From Wenjunlia vitaminophila DSM 41686 (lineage in GTDB: Bacteria; Actinomycetota; Actinomycetes; Streptomycetales; Streptomycetaceae): DNA of 64,000 bases. Shown in pieces: positions 33,821 through 41,806 of this stretch. The translations under genes were made by a program, and so were the position numbers. How positions within the stretch are numbered: the stretch's first letter is position 1; each line of letters opens with the position of its first letter. The stretch spans positions 1 through 64,000 of the forward strand of contig NZ_KB904660.1 in assembly GCF_000380165.1 (NCBI RefSeq), in the 5' to 3' direction. The notes under the pieces are model-generated. The model was not told the DNA's origin and did not search any database. It worked only from the letters and a program-made list of their open reading frames with translations.

Positions 33821-35698
33821 ATGACGCTCTTACTCGTGGCGGTGGTCGTGGTGGGGGTGGTGACGCTGGTCGGTGTCGTCGGCTACGCGTCCGGCCAGTC
33901 CGAAGCCCGCCCACCGGGGCGACGTCCGGCCCCGCGCAGCGTCGCCCGGTACGGGGCGAGCCGGCTCGGCGCCTGGGCGGGTCTGTGCATGGTGCCGGCG
34001 GACCACGTCGGGATCGTCCACCGACGGTTCGGACGCGCCCCCTCCGACCAGCGCTTCAAGCGGATCAACCCGGACAACGCCCGTGGCACGCAGGCCCGCA
34101 CGCTGCTCCCGGGACACCTCTACTGGCTGCCTCCCCCGCTCTTCCACGTCCAGTTCGTCCCGCGCGTCCACGTGCCGGAGGACCACATCGGCGTCGTCGT
34201 CGCCACCGAGGGCGCCCGCCGCGACCCCCGCCGCGTCCTGGGCCGTCAGGTGGAGTGCGACAGCTACCAGGACGGGGTGGCCTTCCTGCGGAACGGTGGT
34301 GAGCAGGGCAGGCAACTGACCGTCCTCCCCGGCGACAGCTCGTACTACATCAACACCGCGCTGTTCAAGGTCGAGATGGTGCCCAGGACCTACGTGCCAC
34401 CGGGCACCATCGGACTGGTCATCGCCAAGGACGGCGCCATCCGGCCCCCGGACCGCCCCTTCGGCAGGTTCGTGGAGTGCGAGAGCTTCCAGGACGGCGC
34501 GGCGTTCCTCCGCGGCGGCGGGGAACAGGGCAGGCAACTGGCGATCCTCACCGGCGGCACCCACTACGACATCAACCCCTACCTCTTCGACGTGATCACC
34601 GAGGCGACCGCGGCGCGGTCCGACCAGGCCGGGCTGCGGCCACGGCACCTCAGGGAGATCTCGATACCGGTGGGCCACATCGGTGTGGTCATCGCCCTGG
34701 ACGGTGCCGAGCCCGAGCGGGGGGAGAAGCGGGTGGGGCCGCTGATCCCCGGTCACAGTGGGTTCCGGCTCCCCTGGGTGTTCCTCGCCAACGGCGGGTG
34801 GCGGGGCGTGCAGGAGGAGACCCTGGGGGAGGGCGCCGTCTCCATGCTCAACCCGTGGTTCGTCCGCGTCGTGCTCATCCCCACCCGGCTGCTCATCCTG
34901 GACTGGAGCAAGAAGGCCAGCTCGCAGGCCGACAACTACGACGCCGCACTGGACCGCATCAGCGTCAACGTGCAGGGCCACCAGCTCCAGGTGGAGCTCA
35001 GGCAGACCCTCAACATCCCGCGGACCGCGGCTCCCCGGCTGGTCAGTGAGTTCGGGGACTCCTCCAGCTCGGGGATGGGCGGCCTGGTGGACAACCCCGC
35101 TCCGGTCCAGCGGTTCGTGGAACGGGTGCTGGGCGGCGCCGTGGACACCTACTTCAACGGGATCGCCGCCGAGTCCACCGTCGAGGAGTTCCTCACCCGG
35201 TACGCCAGCATCCGCACCGACCTGGCCGCGCAGGTCCGCAACGCCCTCGCCGCGTGGGGCGTGGAGGCGGCGAGCACCAACCTGGGCGAGGTCGAGTCGT
35301 TGGACGGCGACCTCAACACCGCGCGCAAGCGGGTGTCCACGGAACAGATCCGCACCCAGGAACTGGAAGCGCAGTTGAAGAACGTCCGCATCACCTCGGA
35401 GATCCGCCAGGCGGAGCTGGCGACGGAACGGGAGCGCCGCCTGTTGGACGTCGCGACCCTCGAGCGCAGGATCGAGCTGCTCGGCCGGGACACCATCGCG
35501 ATGCAGTACTTCCTCGCAGAGCTCAAGCAGATGAACGTCCCGCAGGTCGTCAGCGGGGACGCGGAGTCGCTGCTGACACACCTGCCCATGCAGCGGGCCC
35601 TGGAACTCATCGACGCGGCGCAGTGGCGCGCCGGCAGGTCAGCGCTGGCGCAGGCGCCCGGGCCCGACGGGAAGCCGCTCGGCGAGCGGCAGGTGTAG
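33821..35698 (+). CDS. SPFH/band-7 domain membrane protein with internal beta repeats
   Basis: A 625-residue protein. It begins with a membrane helix (LLLVAVVVVGVVTLVGVVGY). At least two clear repeats of about 75 residues follow (VPEDHIGVVVATEGA ... VECDSYQDGVAFLRNGGEQG, then VPPGTIGLVIAKDGA ... VECESFQDGAAFLRGGGEQG), and a third divergent repeat begins at IPVGHIGVVIALDGA. An SPFH-like domain (about 370-500) and a charged coiled coil (about 500-570) come next. The layout recalls flotillins and, more loosely, the repeat-shoulder-cap order of major vault protein. ATG start 5 nt after the TIR-GUN4 stop indicates tight co-translation. It probably forms a membrane-attached oligomer. Partner and function are unknown. 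Confidence 0.75.
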   Translation: MTLLLVAVVVVGVVTLVGVVGYASGQSEARPPGRRPAPRSVARYGASRLGAWAGLCMVPADHVGIVHRRFGRAPSDQRFKRINPDNARGTQARTLLPGHLYWLPPPLFHVQFVPRVHVPEDHIGVVVATEGARRDPRRVLGRQVECDSYQDGVAFLRNGGEQGRQLTVLPGDSSYYINTALFKVEMVPRTYVPPGTIGLVIAKDGAIRPPDRPFGRFVECESFQDGAAFLRGGGEQGRQLAILTGGTHYDINPYLFDVITEATAARSDQAGLRPRHLREISIPVGHIGVVIALDGAEPERGEKRVGPLIPGHSGFRLPWVFLANGGWRGVQEETLGEGAVSMLNPWFVRVVLIPTRLLILDWSKKASSQADNYDAALDRISVNVQGHQLQVELRQTLNIPRTAAPRLVSEFGDSSSSGMGGLVDNPAPVQRFVERVLGGAVDTYFNGIAAESTVEEFLTRYASIRTDLAAQVRNALAAWGVEAASTNLGEVESLDGDLNTARKRVSTEQIRTQELEAQLKNVRITSEIRQAELATERERRLLDVATLERRIELLGRDTIAMQYFLAELKQMNVPQVVSGDAESLLTHLPMQRALELIDAAQWRAGRSALAQAPGPDGKPLGERQV

Positions 35699-35711
35699 GC
35701 CCCGGTCCCGC

Positions 35712-36305
35712 TCAACGCACCGACGCCCGGTGGACGGCCCGGGAGACCGCCGCGTGCGGCTCCCCGGTGCCGGCCCCGGCGCGGCCGTGCCGCTGCACGG
35801 CCGCGCCCAGGCAGACCAGCGCGCCCGCCGAGAGCACCGAGCGCACCACGTTCCAGGCCACCCACGGCGTCTCGAACCGCTCCCGGACGGCGCCCGGGTC
35901 ACGCGGCGCCGCTCCGGCGTCGGCCAACTCCTCGTTGAGCGGCACGCTGATCGCGCTGGTCACCAGGAACAGCAGCGCGTGCAGCACCAGCGCCGCCAGC
36001 ACCCAGCGCAGCACGTGGCGCCGCCCGAGACGACGCTGCTGCACCGCGGCGACGGCGCACAGCGCTAGCGAACCCATGAACGCCGTGTAGAACACCGGGT
36101 TGAGGATGGCCACGTTGATCTCCTGCATGGTCTCCACGAACGTGCGGTCATCGACCCGTGCCAGGCCCGGCATCACCGCGCAGGAGAACGCGAAGAACAG
36201 ACCGGCGACCAGTCCGGTGGTGAGCAGCGCGAGCCCGAGGACGGCACCGGACCAGCGGCGGCCGGTGGCAGGGGGCGTGGTCGTGGGGGCGGCGGGGTGG
36301 TTCAT
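35712..36305 (-). CDS. DUF1772 (anthrone oxygenase-like) membrane protein
   Basis: A 197-residue protein with four predicted membrane helices: LGLALLTTGLVAGLFFAF, FYTAFMGSLALCAVAAV, WVLAALVLHALLFLVTSAIS and a C-terminal one. The DUF1772 signatures FSCAVMPGL, SAISVPLNEEL and FETPWVAWNVVRS are present. Start ATG 36305 has CGGAG upstream. It converges with the SPFH gene with only 13 bp between stops and lies in tandem with a second DUF1772 gene. Members are named for a fungal anthrone oxygenase, but the bacterial role is unknown. Confidence 0.82.
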   Translation of the reverse strand: MNHPAAPTTTPPATGRRWSGAVLGLALLTTGLVAGLFFAFSCAVMPGLARVDDRTFVETMQEINVAILNPVFYTAFMGSLALCAVAAVQQRRLGRRHVLRWVLAALVLHALLFLVTSAISVPLNEELADAGAAPRDPGAVRERFETPWVAWNVVRSVLSAGALVCLGAAVQRHGRAGAGTGEPHAAVSRAVHRASVR

Positions 36306-36400
36306 CAATGCTCCGGGGCAGGATCGGGTGGGGGAGGGGGAGGGCAGGGGTGGTCCACCTGGGTGCGTTGGTGGGTGGGTCCCGCGGCAGTGGCCCGGCC

Positions 36401-36895
36401 CTAACGGGCGATCAGTGCGGCGCCCAGCGCCGCCGCCGCGCCCAGGCCGGCCACGGCGCGCACGTGGTTCCAGCGGGTCCAGCCGCGCAGGTAGGCCCGC
36501 CACTCACGGTCGGCCTCGGCGCCGTCGGCGGTACTGCGCTCCAACGCCTCGTTGCGCGGCACGTTGGCGGCGGCCGTCACCCCGACCGCGCCCACCAGGT
36601 ACAGGACCCCTCCGAGCAGCGCCGGCACCGATCCCGACGCCGACACGTCCAGCAGGGCCAGGACCACCACGACGGCGTCCAGTACCGCCGTGCCCATCAG
36701 CACCGACAGGAACGCCGGCCGCACCGCCGCCACGTTCACCGCGCGCATCGCCGCGCTGCCCTGAACCTCCGGCAGTCGGGCGAGACCCGGCATCACGAAC
36801 GACGAGAAGGCGAAGAAGACCCCGCCCACCGCGCCCGACCCGACACAGCCGAGCAGCAGCAACGTGTCGGTGACCGCCCCGTTCACGCCGCCCAC
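36401..36895 (-). CDS. DUF1772 (anthrone oxygenase-like) membrane protein, second copy
   Basis: A 164-residue membrane protein of the same family as its neighbour. It has FFAFSSFVMPGLARL, NVPRNEALE and GWTRWNHVRAVAGL, and four predicted helices. Start is uncertain: GTG 36895 is used, and the in-frame GTG at 36886 is equally possible. It lies 95 bp upstream of the first DUF1772 gene on the same strand, so the two may be co-transcribed. The substrate is unknown. Confidence 0.78.
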   Translation of the reverse strand: MGGVNGAVTDTLLLLGCVGSGAVGGVFFAFSSFVMPGLARLPEVQGSAAMRAVNVAAVRPAFLSVLMGTAVLDAVVVVLALLDVSASGSVPALLGGVLYLVGAVGVTAAANVPRNEALERSTADGAEADREWRAYLRGWTRWNHVRAVAGLGAAAALGAALIAR

Positions 36896-37177
36896 CGCCC
36901 GTGCCGGACCGTGGCGACGCGGGCCGGGTGCGGGCCACCGTCGGTCGTCCGCGTCCGGCGCGGGCTGCGGCTCCGTGCCGCAGCGGCCGGGCCCCGCGGC
37001 GTGTCCGCTCCTGAGTGCTGCACCGTTCGGTCCCTCCGTCCGTGCCGCCGCGCTGCTGCGCCGCGGCCACGGCCCCAGTCAACCTGGCCGGCCGCGGGAA
37101 CCCCATGGCCGAAACCCTCACGGACATGCGCGAGCGTCCACGTCCCCGTGCGCTCCTCCTTGTCCGCCGGGGGGCGG

Positions 37178-37747
37178 TCATGCCGTCCGCAGCGCCCGTG
37201 CGACCTCTCCCACGGCTCGCTCGTACCCGTCGCCGTCCGCCCCGTCGCCCGAGGCGCGGAAGTCGGCGCAGTACCGGGTGGCGGCGAACCCGGGCAGTTC
37301 CACGTCGCCGATCACCACAGGGACGAACACCCGGCCCGACTCGATCGACTGCTGCACCAGGGCGGCGTACTCCTGGGCCACCCACCCGCTCCGCATCGAC
37401 GTGGGGCTGAACACCAGCAGTCCGTGGGCCGAGGCGCGGATCGCGGTCTCCACGGTGTGCACCCGGACCCCACCCGGTCGGCTCACCACCTCGTCGTACG
37501 CCACGCGCACCCCCCGCTCGGAGAGTCCCCGGGCGAACCTCCGCACCCAGGCGGCGTCCTCGGGGGCGTACGAGACGTACACGTCGAACTCCGTGGGGCC
37601 GGTGCCGCCGGGCGGAGGTCCGGGCGCGGGCGCGGGGGGCTGGCAGCGTCTGGTGAGCTGGTGGCGGACCGCCACATAGCCGAAGTAGGCGCTCACGACA
37701 CCGGCGATCGTGCCGACCACGCCGAGGAGCAGTCCCGTCGTGTCCAC
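37178..37747 (-). CDS. Membrane-anchored TIR-domain protein
   Basis: A 189-residue protein. An N-terminal membrane helix (GLLLGVVGTIAGVVSAYFGY) and a Pro/Gly-rich linker lead to one TIR domain (about 55-185, FDVYVSYAPEDAAWVRRFAR). Glu126 in WVAQEYAALV is at the catalytic position. The domain is strikingly like TIR 1 of the 32.3-kb gene: both share D-E/Q-x5-RPG, AIR-x3-HG, QEYAAL, GD-x-ELP-x-FAATR and DFR. The GTG start at 37747 has only a weak upstream ribosome-binding site. It may be the membrane-bound counterpart of the TIR-GUN4 protein. Confidence 0.82.
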   Translation of the reverse strand: MDTTGLLLGVVGTIAGVVSAYFGYVAVRHQLTRRCQPPAPAPGPPPGGTGPTEFDVYVSYAPEDAAWVRRFARGLSERGVRVAYDEVVSRPGGVRVHTVETAIRASAHGLLVFSPTSMRSGWVAQEYAALVQQSIESGRVFVPVVIGDVELPGFAATRYCADFRASGDGADGDGYERAVGEVARALRTA

Positions 37748-37934
37748 GGACGAAAGGCTAGGGCGGTTCCCCGCCGGGGGGAACGGCGCCCGCCCGTGGA
37801 CGCCGGAGTCCCGCGCTCACGGGACTCGCCACCGCGTCGCGTTCCGGGTCGGTGGCGGACTGTGCCTCTGCCCCGTCACCGTTCGAAGCCGACTACCTCA
37901 CCGCCGAGCACCCAGAAATCTGTGTCGGCCACAG

Positions 37935-37963
37935 TAGACATTGGATGGTGGTGTGGCTATAGT
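37935..37963 (+). promoter_or_regulatory. Strong promoter of the structured leader RNA
   Basis: TAGACA (37935-37940), a 17-bp spacer and TATAGT (37958-37963) each match the major-sigma-factor consensus at 5 of 6 positions. Transcription should start near 37970. This is one of the best promoter matches I can see in the window. Confidence 0.75.
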
Positions 37964-38146
37964 TTCTCTCGTAACCTAGAGGGTCCGCAGGGCCTGGCAG
38001 AGGACGAACTGCCAGGCAGCAGTACTCGCAGTACAGATCGTTGCCGTTCGTAGGACGGTGCGGTGGTGGAGTTCCGAAGCCAGAGCGGTTGCAGGACGGC
38101 GACGGGGCTGGCTGCTGGAGGGTGGCGCTGCGACAGGCCGCTGAGC

Positions 38147-38178
38147 AGTTCGCATCACCAGAAGTTCGCATCACCAGA
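38147..38178 (+). repeat. 16-nt tandem duplication inside the leader RNA
   Basis: agttcgcatcaccaga occurs twice without a gap and is followed by agt. It could be a recent slippage event or a paired binding site. Confidence 0.8.
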
Positions 38179-38404
38179 AGTGCGCAGTATGCCGTTGATC
38201 ACTGAGGGAAGAACGGAGGAGCCGAACGCCATCAGGATCGCCCGGGCGGAAGTCTGGAGTCCGGGTACCGCAGGACATCGATAGTGAGGTGGTCTCCGGT
38301 CAAGCAACCGCGATCCCCGCGGCCCCGGCAGCATTCCGGTCGGGCCGGCGGAAACAGAAGGCCAGCGCAGTACTGACGCTGGCAGATGGTGTAGTAGTTC
38401 CTTC

Positions 38405-38436
38405 GGGGCCTGGGTGCCGGTCGGCACCCAGGCCCC
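38405..38436 (+). terminator. Intrinsic terminator upstream of the MerR gene
   Basis: A perfect 14-bp stem (ggggcctgggtgcc and complement) with loop ggtc ends 25 bp before the MerR start codon. Its position between a strong promoter and the coding region suggests attenuation. Confidence 0.8.
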
Positions 38437-38461
38437 TCCATGCGTTCCATGAGAGGGTTCA

Positions 38462-38800
38462 ATGACAGCAGACGACTCGTACGGCCGTCTCGACGACGAC
38501 GACTACCCCGCCTACACCATGGGCCGGGCCGCCGAAGTACTCGGCACCACCCAGGGCTTCCTCCGCGCCATCGGCGAGGCCCGCCTCATCACCCCGCTCC
38601 GCTCCGCCGGCGGCCACCGTCGCTACTCCCGCTACCAACTGCGTATCGCCGCCCGAGCCCGCGAACTCGTCGACCAGGGCACCCCCATCGAAGCCGCCTG
38701 CCGCATCATCATCCTCGAAGACCAGCTCGAAGAAGCCCAGCGGATCAACGCCGAATACCGCCGCGCCGCCGAGTCGTCGAACCCGCCCACCGCGACCTGA
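38462..38800 (+). CDS. Small MerR-family HTH regulator
   Basis: A 112-residue protein consisting of a MerR-type winged HTH (YTMGRAAEVLGTTQGFLRAI, then LITPLRSAGGHRRYSRYQL) and a short dimerisation coiled coil (EDQLEEAQRINAEYRRA). There is no effector domain or metal-binding Cys. ATG 38462 has GAGAGGG upstream. A strong terminator just ahead implies expression depends on read-through of the long leader. The following DEAD-box and cold-shock genes suggest a role in the cold or RNA-stress response; this is inferred from context. Confidence 0.82.
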   Translation: MTADDSYGRLDDDDYPAYTMGRAAEVLGTTQGFLRAIGEARLITPLRSAGGHRRYSRYQLRIAARARELVDQGTPIEAACRIIILEDQLEEAQRINAEYRRAAESSNPPTAT

Positions 38801-39128
38801 GACGGATGGGCGTTCCAGGGGGACACCTCGTCGGGGCCGGTTGGGGAAGCCTTGGCGGGAGAAGCGTCCGGGGAAGCCGCGGGTGACGTTCAGGGCAGGG
38901 ACGTCGGCTGGCACGCCGAGGAGTTCGGTGTTCTCTCGCGGACGCTCGCGAAGAGGGGGGACGGCCCCTCATCTGCACTCTCATCTCGCCCGGATCAGGC
39001 AGGGCGCGGTCGGTGTCCCCGAGCAGGCGGGACATACCGCATTGCGGTCACCGATGTCAGCGCCTGGGCCACGGGCGACTTCGGCTGTTCCGGCCACTGT
39101 GCAACCACTGCGACGGAAACCCGTTGCG
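38801..39128. other. Gap downstream of the MerR gene
   Basis: About 330 bp in which I see no gene, repeat or regulatory element that stands out. The open frames present are high-GC background. Confidence 0.35.
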
Positions 39129-39170
39129 AGCGGTGGTGGGCCCGACGCGTTCCGTCGGGCCCACACCGCT
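39129..39170. terminator. Terminator between the MerR and SCO5918-family genes
   Basis: A hairpin of about 18 bp with one bulged G (agcggtggtgggcccgacg / cgtcgggcccacaccgct) and loop cgttc. It lies 33 bp beyond the stop of the leftward gene and can serve both converging genes. Confidence 0.75.
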
Positions 39171-39202
39171 GTCCAGGTGCCGCTCGGTCCTGGTTCCCCC
39201 GG

Positions 39203-39511
39203 TCAGGCGGGCGTGGGAGCGCCGAGCATCGCGGAGGCCTGCTGGAGCGGGCTGAGGGGGCGTGCGGGTGCGGCCTTGGGAAGGGTGTGGCAGGTGAAGC
39301 CGAGCCGCTCCATGGCCCGGAGGACTTCGCCGGCGGTGAAATCACGGCGGTCCTGGCGGGTGATGACCTGGCCGACTTGCATGACGGGATAGCGGCGGCG
39401 GCCGATGGTCACGGATTCACCGGTGCCTGGTTCGGGCTTGATGCCCTTCATCGATTCCAGCACGCCGATCTTGGTGAGCTCGAAGGGGTAGCGGGCGATG
39501 ACGCAGCGCAT
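39203..39511 (-). CDS. SCO5918-family conserved protein
   Basis: A 102-residue protein beginning MRCVIARYPFELTKIGVLES and containing VTIGRRRYPVMQVGQVITRQ and DRRDFTAGEVLRAMERLGF. I recognise it as an actinomycete family usually adjacent to a DEAD-box helicase and a cold-shock gene, as here. There are no catalytic motifs, membrane segments or Cys clusters of note. Start ATG 39511 has GCGAGG upstream. Function is unknown; the conserved neighbourhood suggests RNA metabolism at low temperature. Confidence 0.8.
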   Translation of the reverse strand: MRCVIARYPFELTKIGVLESMKGIKPEPGTGESVTIGRRRYPVMQVGQVITRQDRRDFTAGEVLRAMERLGFTCHTLPKAAPARPLSPLQQASAMLGAPTPA

Positions 39512-39773
39512 GTGACCTCGCAGGGAGGAGGGGAGAACCGTCCGGCCGGGGTGGCGGGGCGGTTCAGTGGGGGAGAGGAAGCCCAGGGCTCTCGGTTCGG
39601 CCTGGGTGACCTGGCCGGTGCCCTGGTCGTCCGGGTTCGCGGACGACCAGTCGGCCCGTGCGTGCGGTGGCCATGACGGCCGGCGCCCTCGACGCCGATG
39701 TCGTCACGGACCTCCGGCGCGGTCGGGTCCACGGCCTCAACCACCGTCTCGATCACGGAGGACCACGGGGGTC

Positions 39774-41267
39774 CTAGGCCGCCGCGTCGAAGGCGGACTT
39801 GCGTGCGGACGCGCGCCTGGTCGCCGGAGCGGGGCGGCGTCGGCCTCGTGGGGAGGCGCCGCGCTTGGGGGGTTCGACCACCGGTGCGGAGATGACGACC
39901 GGGATACCGGACGGTGCCTGGGCGCCGGTGATCCGGTGCAGGGCCTCGTCGCCGGAGTGGACCTGGGTGGTCTGCGGCCGGATGCCGGCGTCCGACATGA
40001 GGCGGACCATGGCTTGGCGCTGGTTCGGTGTGACGAGGGTGACGACGCTGCCGGACTGGCCGGCGCGAGCGGTTCGGCCGCCGCGGTGGAGGTAGTCCTT
40101 GTGGTCGGTCGGCGGGTCCACGTTGACGACCAGGTCGAGGTCGTCGACGTGGATGCCGCGCGCCGCGACATTGGTCGCGACCAGCACGCTGACGTGACCC
40201 GTCTTGAACTGCGCCAGCGTGCGGGTGCGCTGCGGCTGCGACTTGCCGCCGTGCAGCGCGGCGGCCCGTACCCCGCTGTTGAGCAGGTCCTGGGTGAGCC
40301 GGTCGACGGCGCGCTTGGTGTCCAAGAACATGATCACGCGGCCGTCGCGGGCGGCGATCTCCGTCGTGGTGGTGTGCTTGTCGGCGCCGTGGACGTGCAG
40401 GACGTGGTGCTCCATCGTCGTGACCGCACCGGCCGACGGGTCGACCGAGTGCACCACGGGGTCGGTCAGGTAGCGGCGCACCAGCAGGTCCACGTTACGG
40501 TCCAGGGTGGCGGAGAACAGCATCCGCTGCCCCTCCGGACGAACCTGGTCGAGCAGCGCGGTGACCTGCGGCATGAACCCCATGTCAGCCATCTGGTCGG
40601 CCTCGTCCAGGACTGTGCTGCCCACCTGGTCCAGTCGGCAGTCGCCACGGTCGATGAGGTCCTTGAGCCGGCCAGGGGTCGCGACGACGATCTCGGCGCC
40701 GCCTCGCAGCGCGCCGGCCTGCTTGCCGATCGACATCCCGCCCACCACCGTGGCCAGCCGCAGCCTGACGGTTCGGGCATACGGAGTGAGCGCGTCGGTC
40801 ACCTGCTGCGCCAGCTCACGCGTCGGTACGAGGACCAGCCCCAGCGGCTGGCGGGGCTGGGCGCGCTGTCCGGCGGTACGGGCGAGCAGGGCGAGGCCGA
40901 AGGCAAGGGTCTTGCCGGAACCGGTGCGCCCGCGGCCCAGGACGTCACGGCCCGCCAGGGAGTTCGGCAGGGTCGCGGCCTGGATGGGGAACGGTGCGCT
41001 CACACCCTGCCTGCCGAGCTCGGCCAGCAACTGCTTGGGCATGGAGAGTTCGGCGAAGCCCTCAACTGCGGGCAGCGCGGGGGTGACCGTCGTGGGGAGT
41101 GCGAACTCACCCCGCACGGCGGCCGTCCTGCGGCCGTGACCGCCGGAACGGGCAGGCCCGCCGGAACGGCGCGCCGCCGGCGAGCCGAAGCGGCTGCCGC
41201 CCTTCCCCGCGTGGGCACCGCCCTTACGGGTGCGGGACGAGCGGTCGTTCGTGTGACTGCGGTTCAT
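39774..41267 (-). CDS. DEAD-box ATP-dependent RNA helicase
   Basis: A 497-residue RNA helicase. A basic low-complexity N-terminus (about 1-50) precedes the helicase core: Q motif (FPIQAATL), motif I GRTGSGKT, PTRELAQQV, TPGRL, DEADQM (motif II), SAT (III), HGGKSQPQR, RGIHVDDLD (V) and HRGGRTARAG (VI). The C-terminus is a basic tail (RGRRRPAPATRRASARK). Motif II has Q after DEAD. ATG start with AAGGAAGG upstream. With the cold-shock gene just upstream on the same strand it probably unwinds structured mRNA or rRNA during cold stress. Confidence 0.93.
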   Translation of the reverse strand: MNRSHTNDRSSRTRKGGAHAGKGGSRFGSPAARRSGGPARSGGHGRRTAAVRGEFALPTTVTPALPAVEGFAELSMPKQLLAELGRQGVSAPFPIQAATLPNSLAGRDVLGRGRTGSGKTLAFGLALLARTAGQRAQPRQPLGLVLVPTRELAQQVTDALTPYARTVRLRLATVVGGMSIGKQAGALRGGAEIVVATPGRLKDLIDRGDCRLDQVGSTVLDEADQMADMGFMPQVTALLDQVRPEGQRMLFSATLDRNVDLLVRRYLTDPVVHSVDPSAGAVTTMEHHVLHVHGADKHTTTTEIAARDGRVIMFLDTKRAVDRLTQDLLNSGVRAAALHGGKSQPQRTRTLAQFKTGHVSVLVATNVAARGIHVDDLDLVVNVDPPTDHKDYLHRGGRTARAGQSGSVVTLVTPNQRQAMVRLMSDAGIRPQTTQVHSGDEALHRITGAQAPSGIPVVISAPVVEPPKRGASPRGRRRPAPATRRASARKSAFDAAA

Positions 41268-41544
41268 GCGGAACCTTCCTTGATGCGGCGCATATCAAGG
41301 AATCCCCGCAGCGGTGAGCGGCATGGAGAATTGCAAGTATGGGCCGGTGGTAATAGCAAGCACGCTGGCCGATGGAAATCCACGCGGGCGTAGGTGCCGA
41401 AATTGGTGACGCGGGAGTGCGTGAAGATCCGGGCGCCGACTGCGGTGTAGCTCTTAAGGATGCGCCTGCGTCCCTGAACGGGATCTGTGCGTGGTGGGAC
41501 TGTGGATCGCTCCGCGGCCGGTGGGACCGTCGCGGGAAACGCGT
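41268..41544. other. Region between cold-shock gene terminator and helicase start
   Basis: About 280 bp of helicase leader and probably its promoter. No gene is supported; promoter boxes could not be fixed. Confidence 0.35.
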
Positions 41545-41586
41545 GTAGCTGGCGCCCGCACCCCGAAGGATGCGGGCGCCAGCTAC
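41545..41586 (-). terminator. Terminator of the cold-shock gene
   Basis: A perfect 16-bp stem (gtagctggcgcccgca and complement) with a 10-nt loop, 16 bp past the cold-shock stop codon. It separates that gene from the helicase gene. Confidence 0.85.
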
Positions 41587-41602
41587 GAAGTTCGCGTCGG
41601 CG

Positions 41603-41806
41603 TCAGGCAAGAACGATGTTCTCGGCCGTCGGGCCCTTCTGGCCCTGCGCGATGTCGAAGGTCACCTTCTGGCCCTCGAGCAGCTCACGGAAGCCCTGGG
41701 CGGAGATGTTCGAGTAGTGGGCGAACACGTCAGGGCCGCCACCGTCCTGCTCGATGAACCCGAAACCTTTTTCCGCGTTGAACCACTTCACGGTACCACT
41801 AGCCAT
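41603..41806 (-). CDS. Cold-shock protein (CspA family)
   Basis: A 67-residue single cold-shock domain with RNP1 KGFGFIEQ and RNP2 VFAHYS. It is an OB-fold RNA chaperone binding single-stranded nucleic acid. Start MASGTVKWF at 41806 with AAAGGAG 8 nt upstream. As is typical for cold-shock genes it has a long untranslated leader and its own strong terminator. It lies upstream of the DEAD-box helicase. Confidence 0.96.
   Translation of the reverse strand: MASGTVKWFNAEKGFGFIEQDGGGPDVFAHYSNISAQGFRELLEGQKVTFDIAQGQKGPTAENIVLA

Larger units (their letters stand above)
37970..38440 (+). ncRNA. Candidate structured leader RNA or sRNA (about 470 nt) ending in a terminator
   Basis: There is no protein gene, yet this stretch is flanked by a near-consensus promoter and a strong terminator. 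Internal hairpins are visible: gcctggcag/ctgccaggc (37992-38017), ccgcg/cgcgg near 38311-38325 and gccagcg/cgctggc (38361-38383). A 16-nt tandem duplication sits at 38147-38178. The segment gggcctgg at 37990-37997 repeats part of the terminator 5' arm and can pair with the 3' arm at 38428-38435, a possible antiterminator. It does not resemble RNase P RNA, tmRNA or a riboswitch class I recognise. Confidence 0.6.

Noticed and set aside
38063-38284. Small open frame (73 codons) in the leader RNA region
   Set aside because: No clear ribosome-binding site or family motif. A translated leader peptide inside this RNA cannot be excluded, but I do not annotate it as a gene.
37970-38440. RNase P RNA or tmRNA in the 37.9-38.4 kb non-coding stretch
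   Set aside because: The conserved core of bacterial RNase P RNA and a tRNA-like end with tag peptide were looked for and not found.
39448-39756. Leftward 102-codon frame overlapping the start of the SCO5918-family gene
   Set aside because: It overlaps a better-supported conserved gene in another frame, and its sequence becomes Arg/Pro/Thr low complexity.
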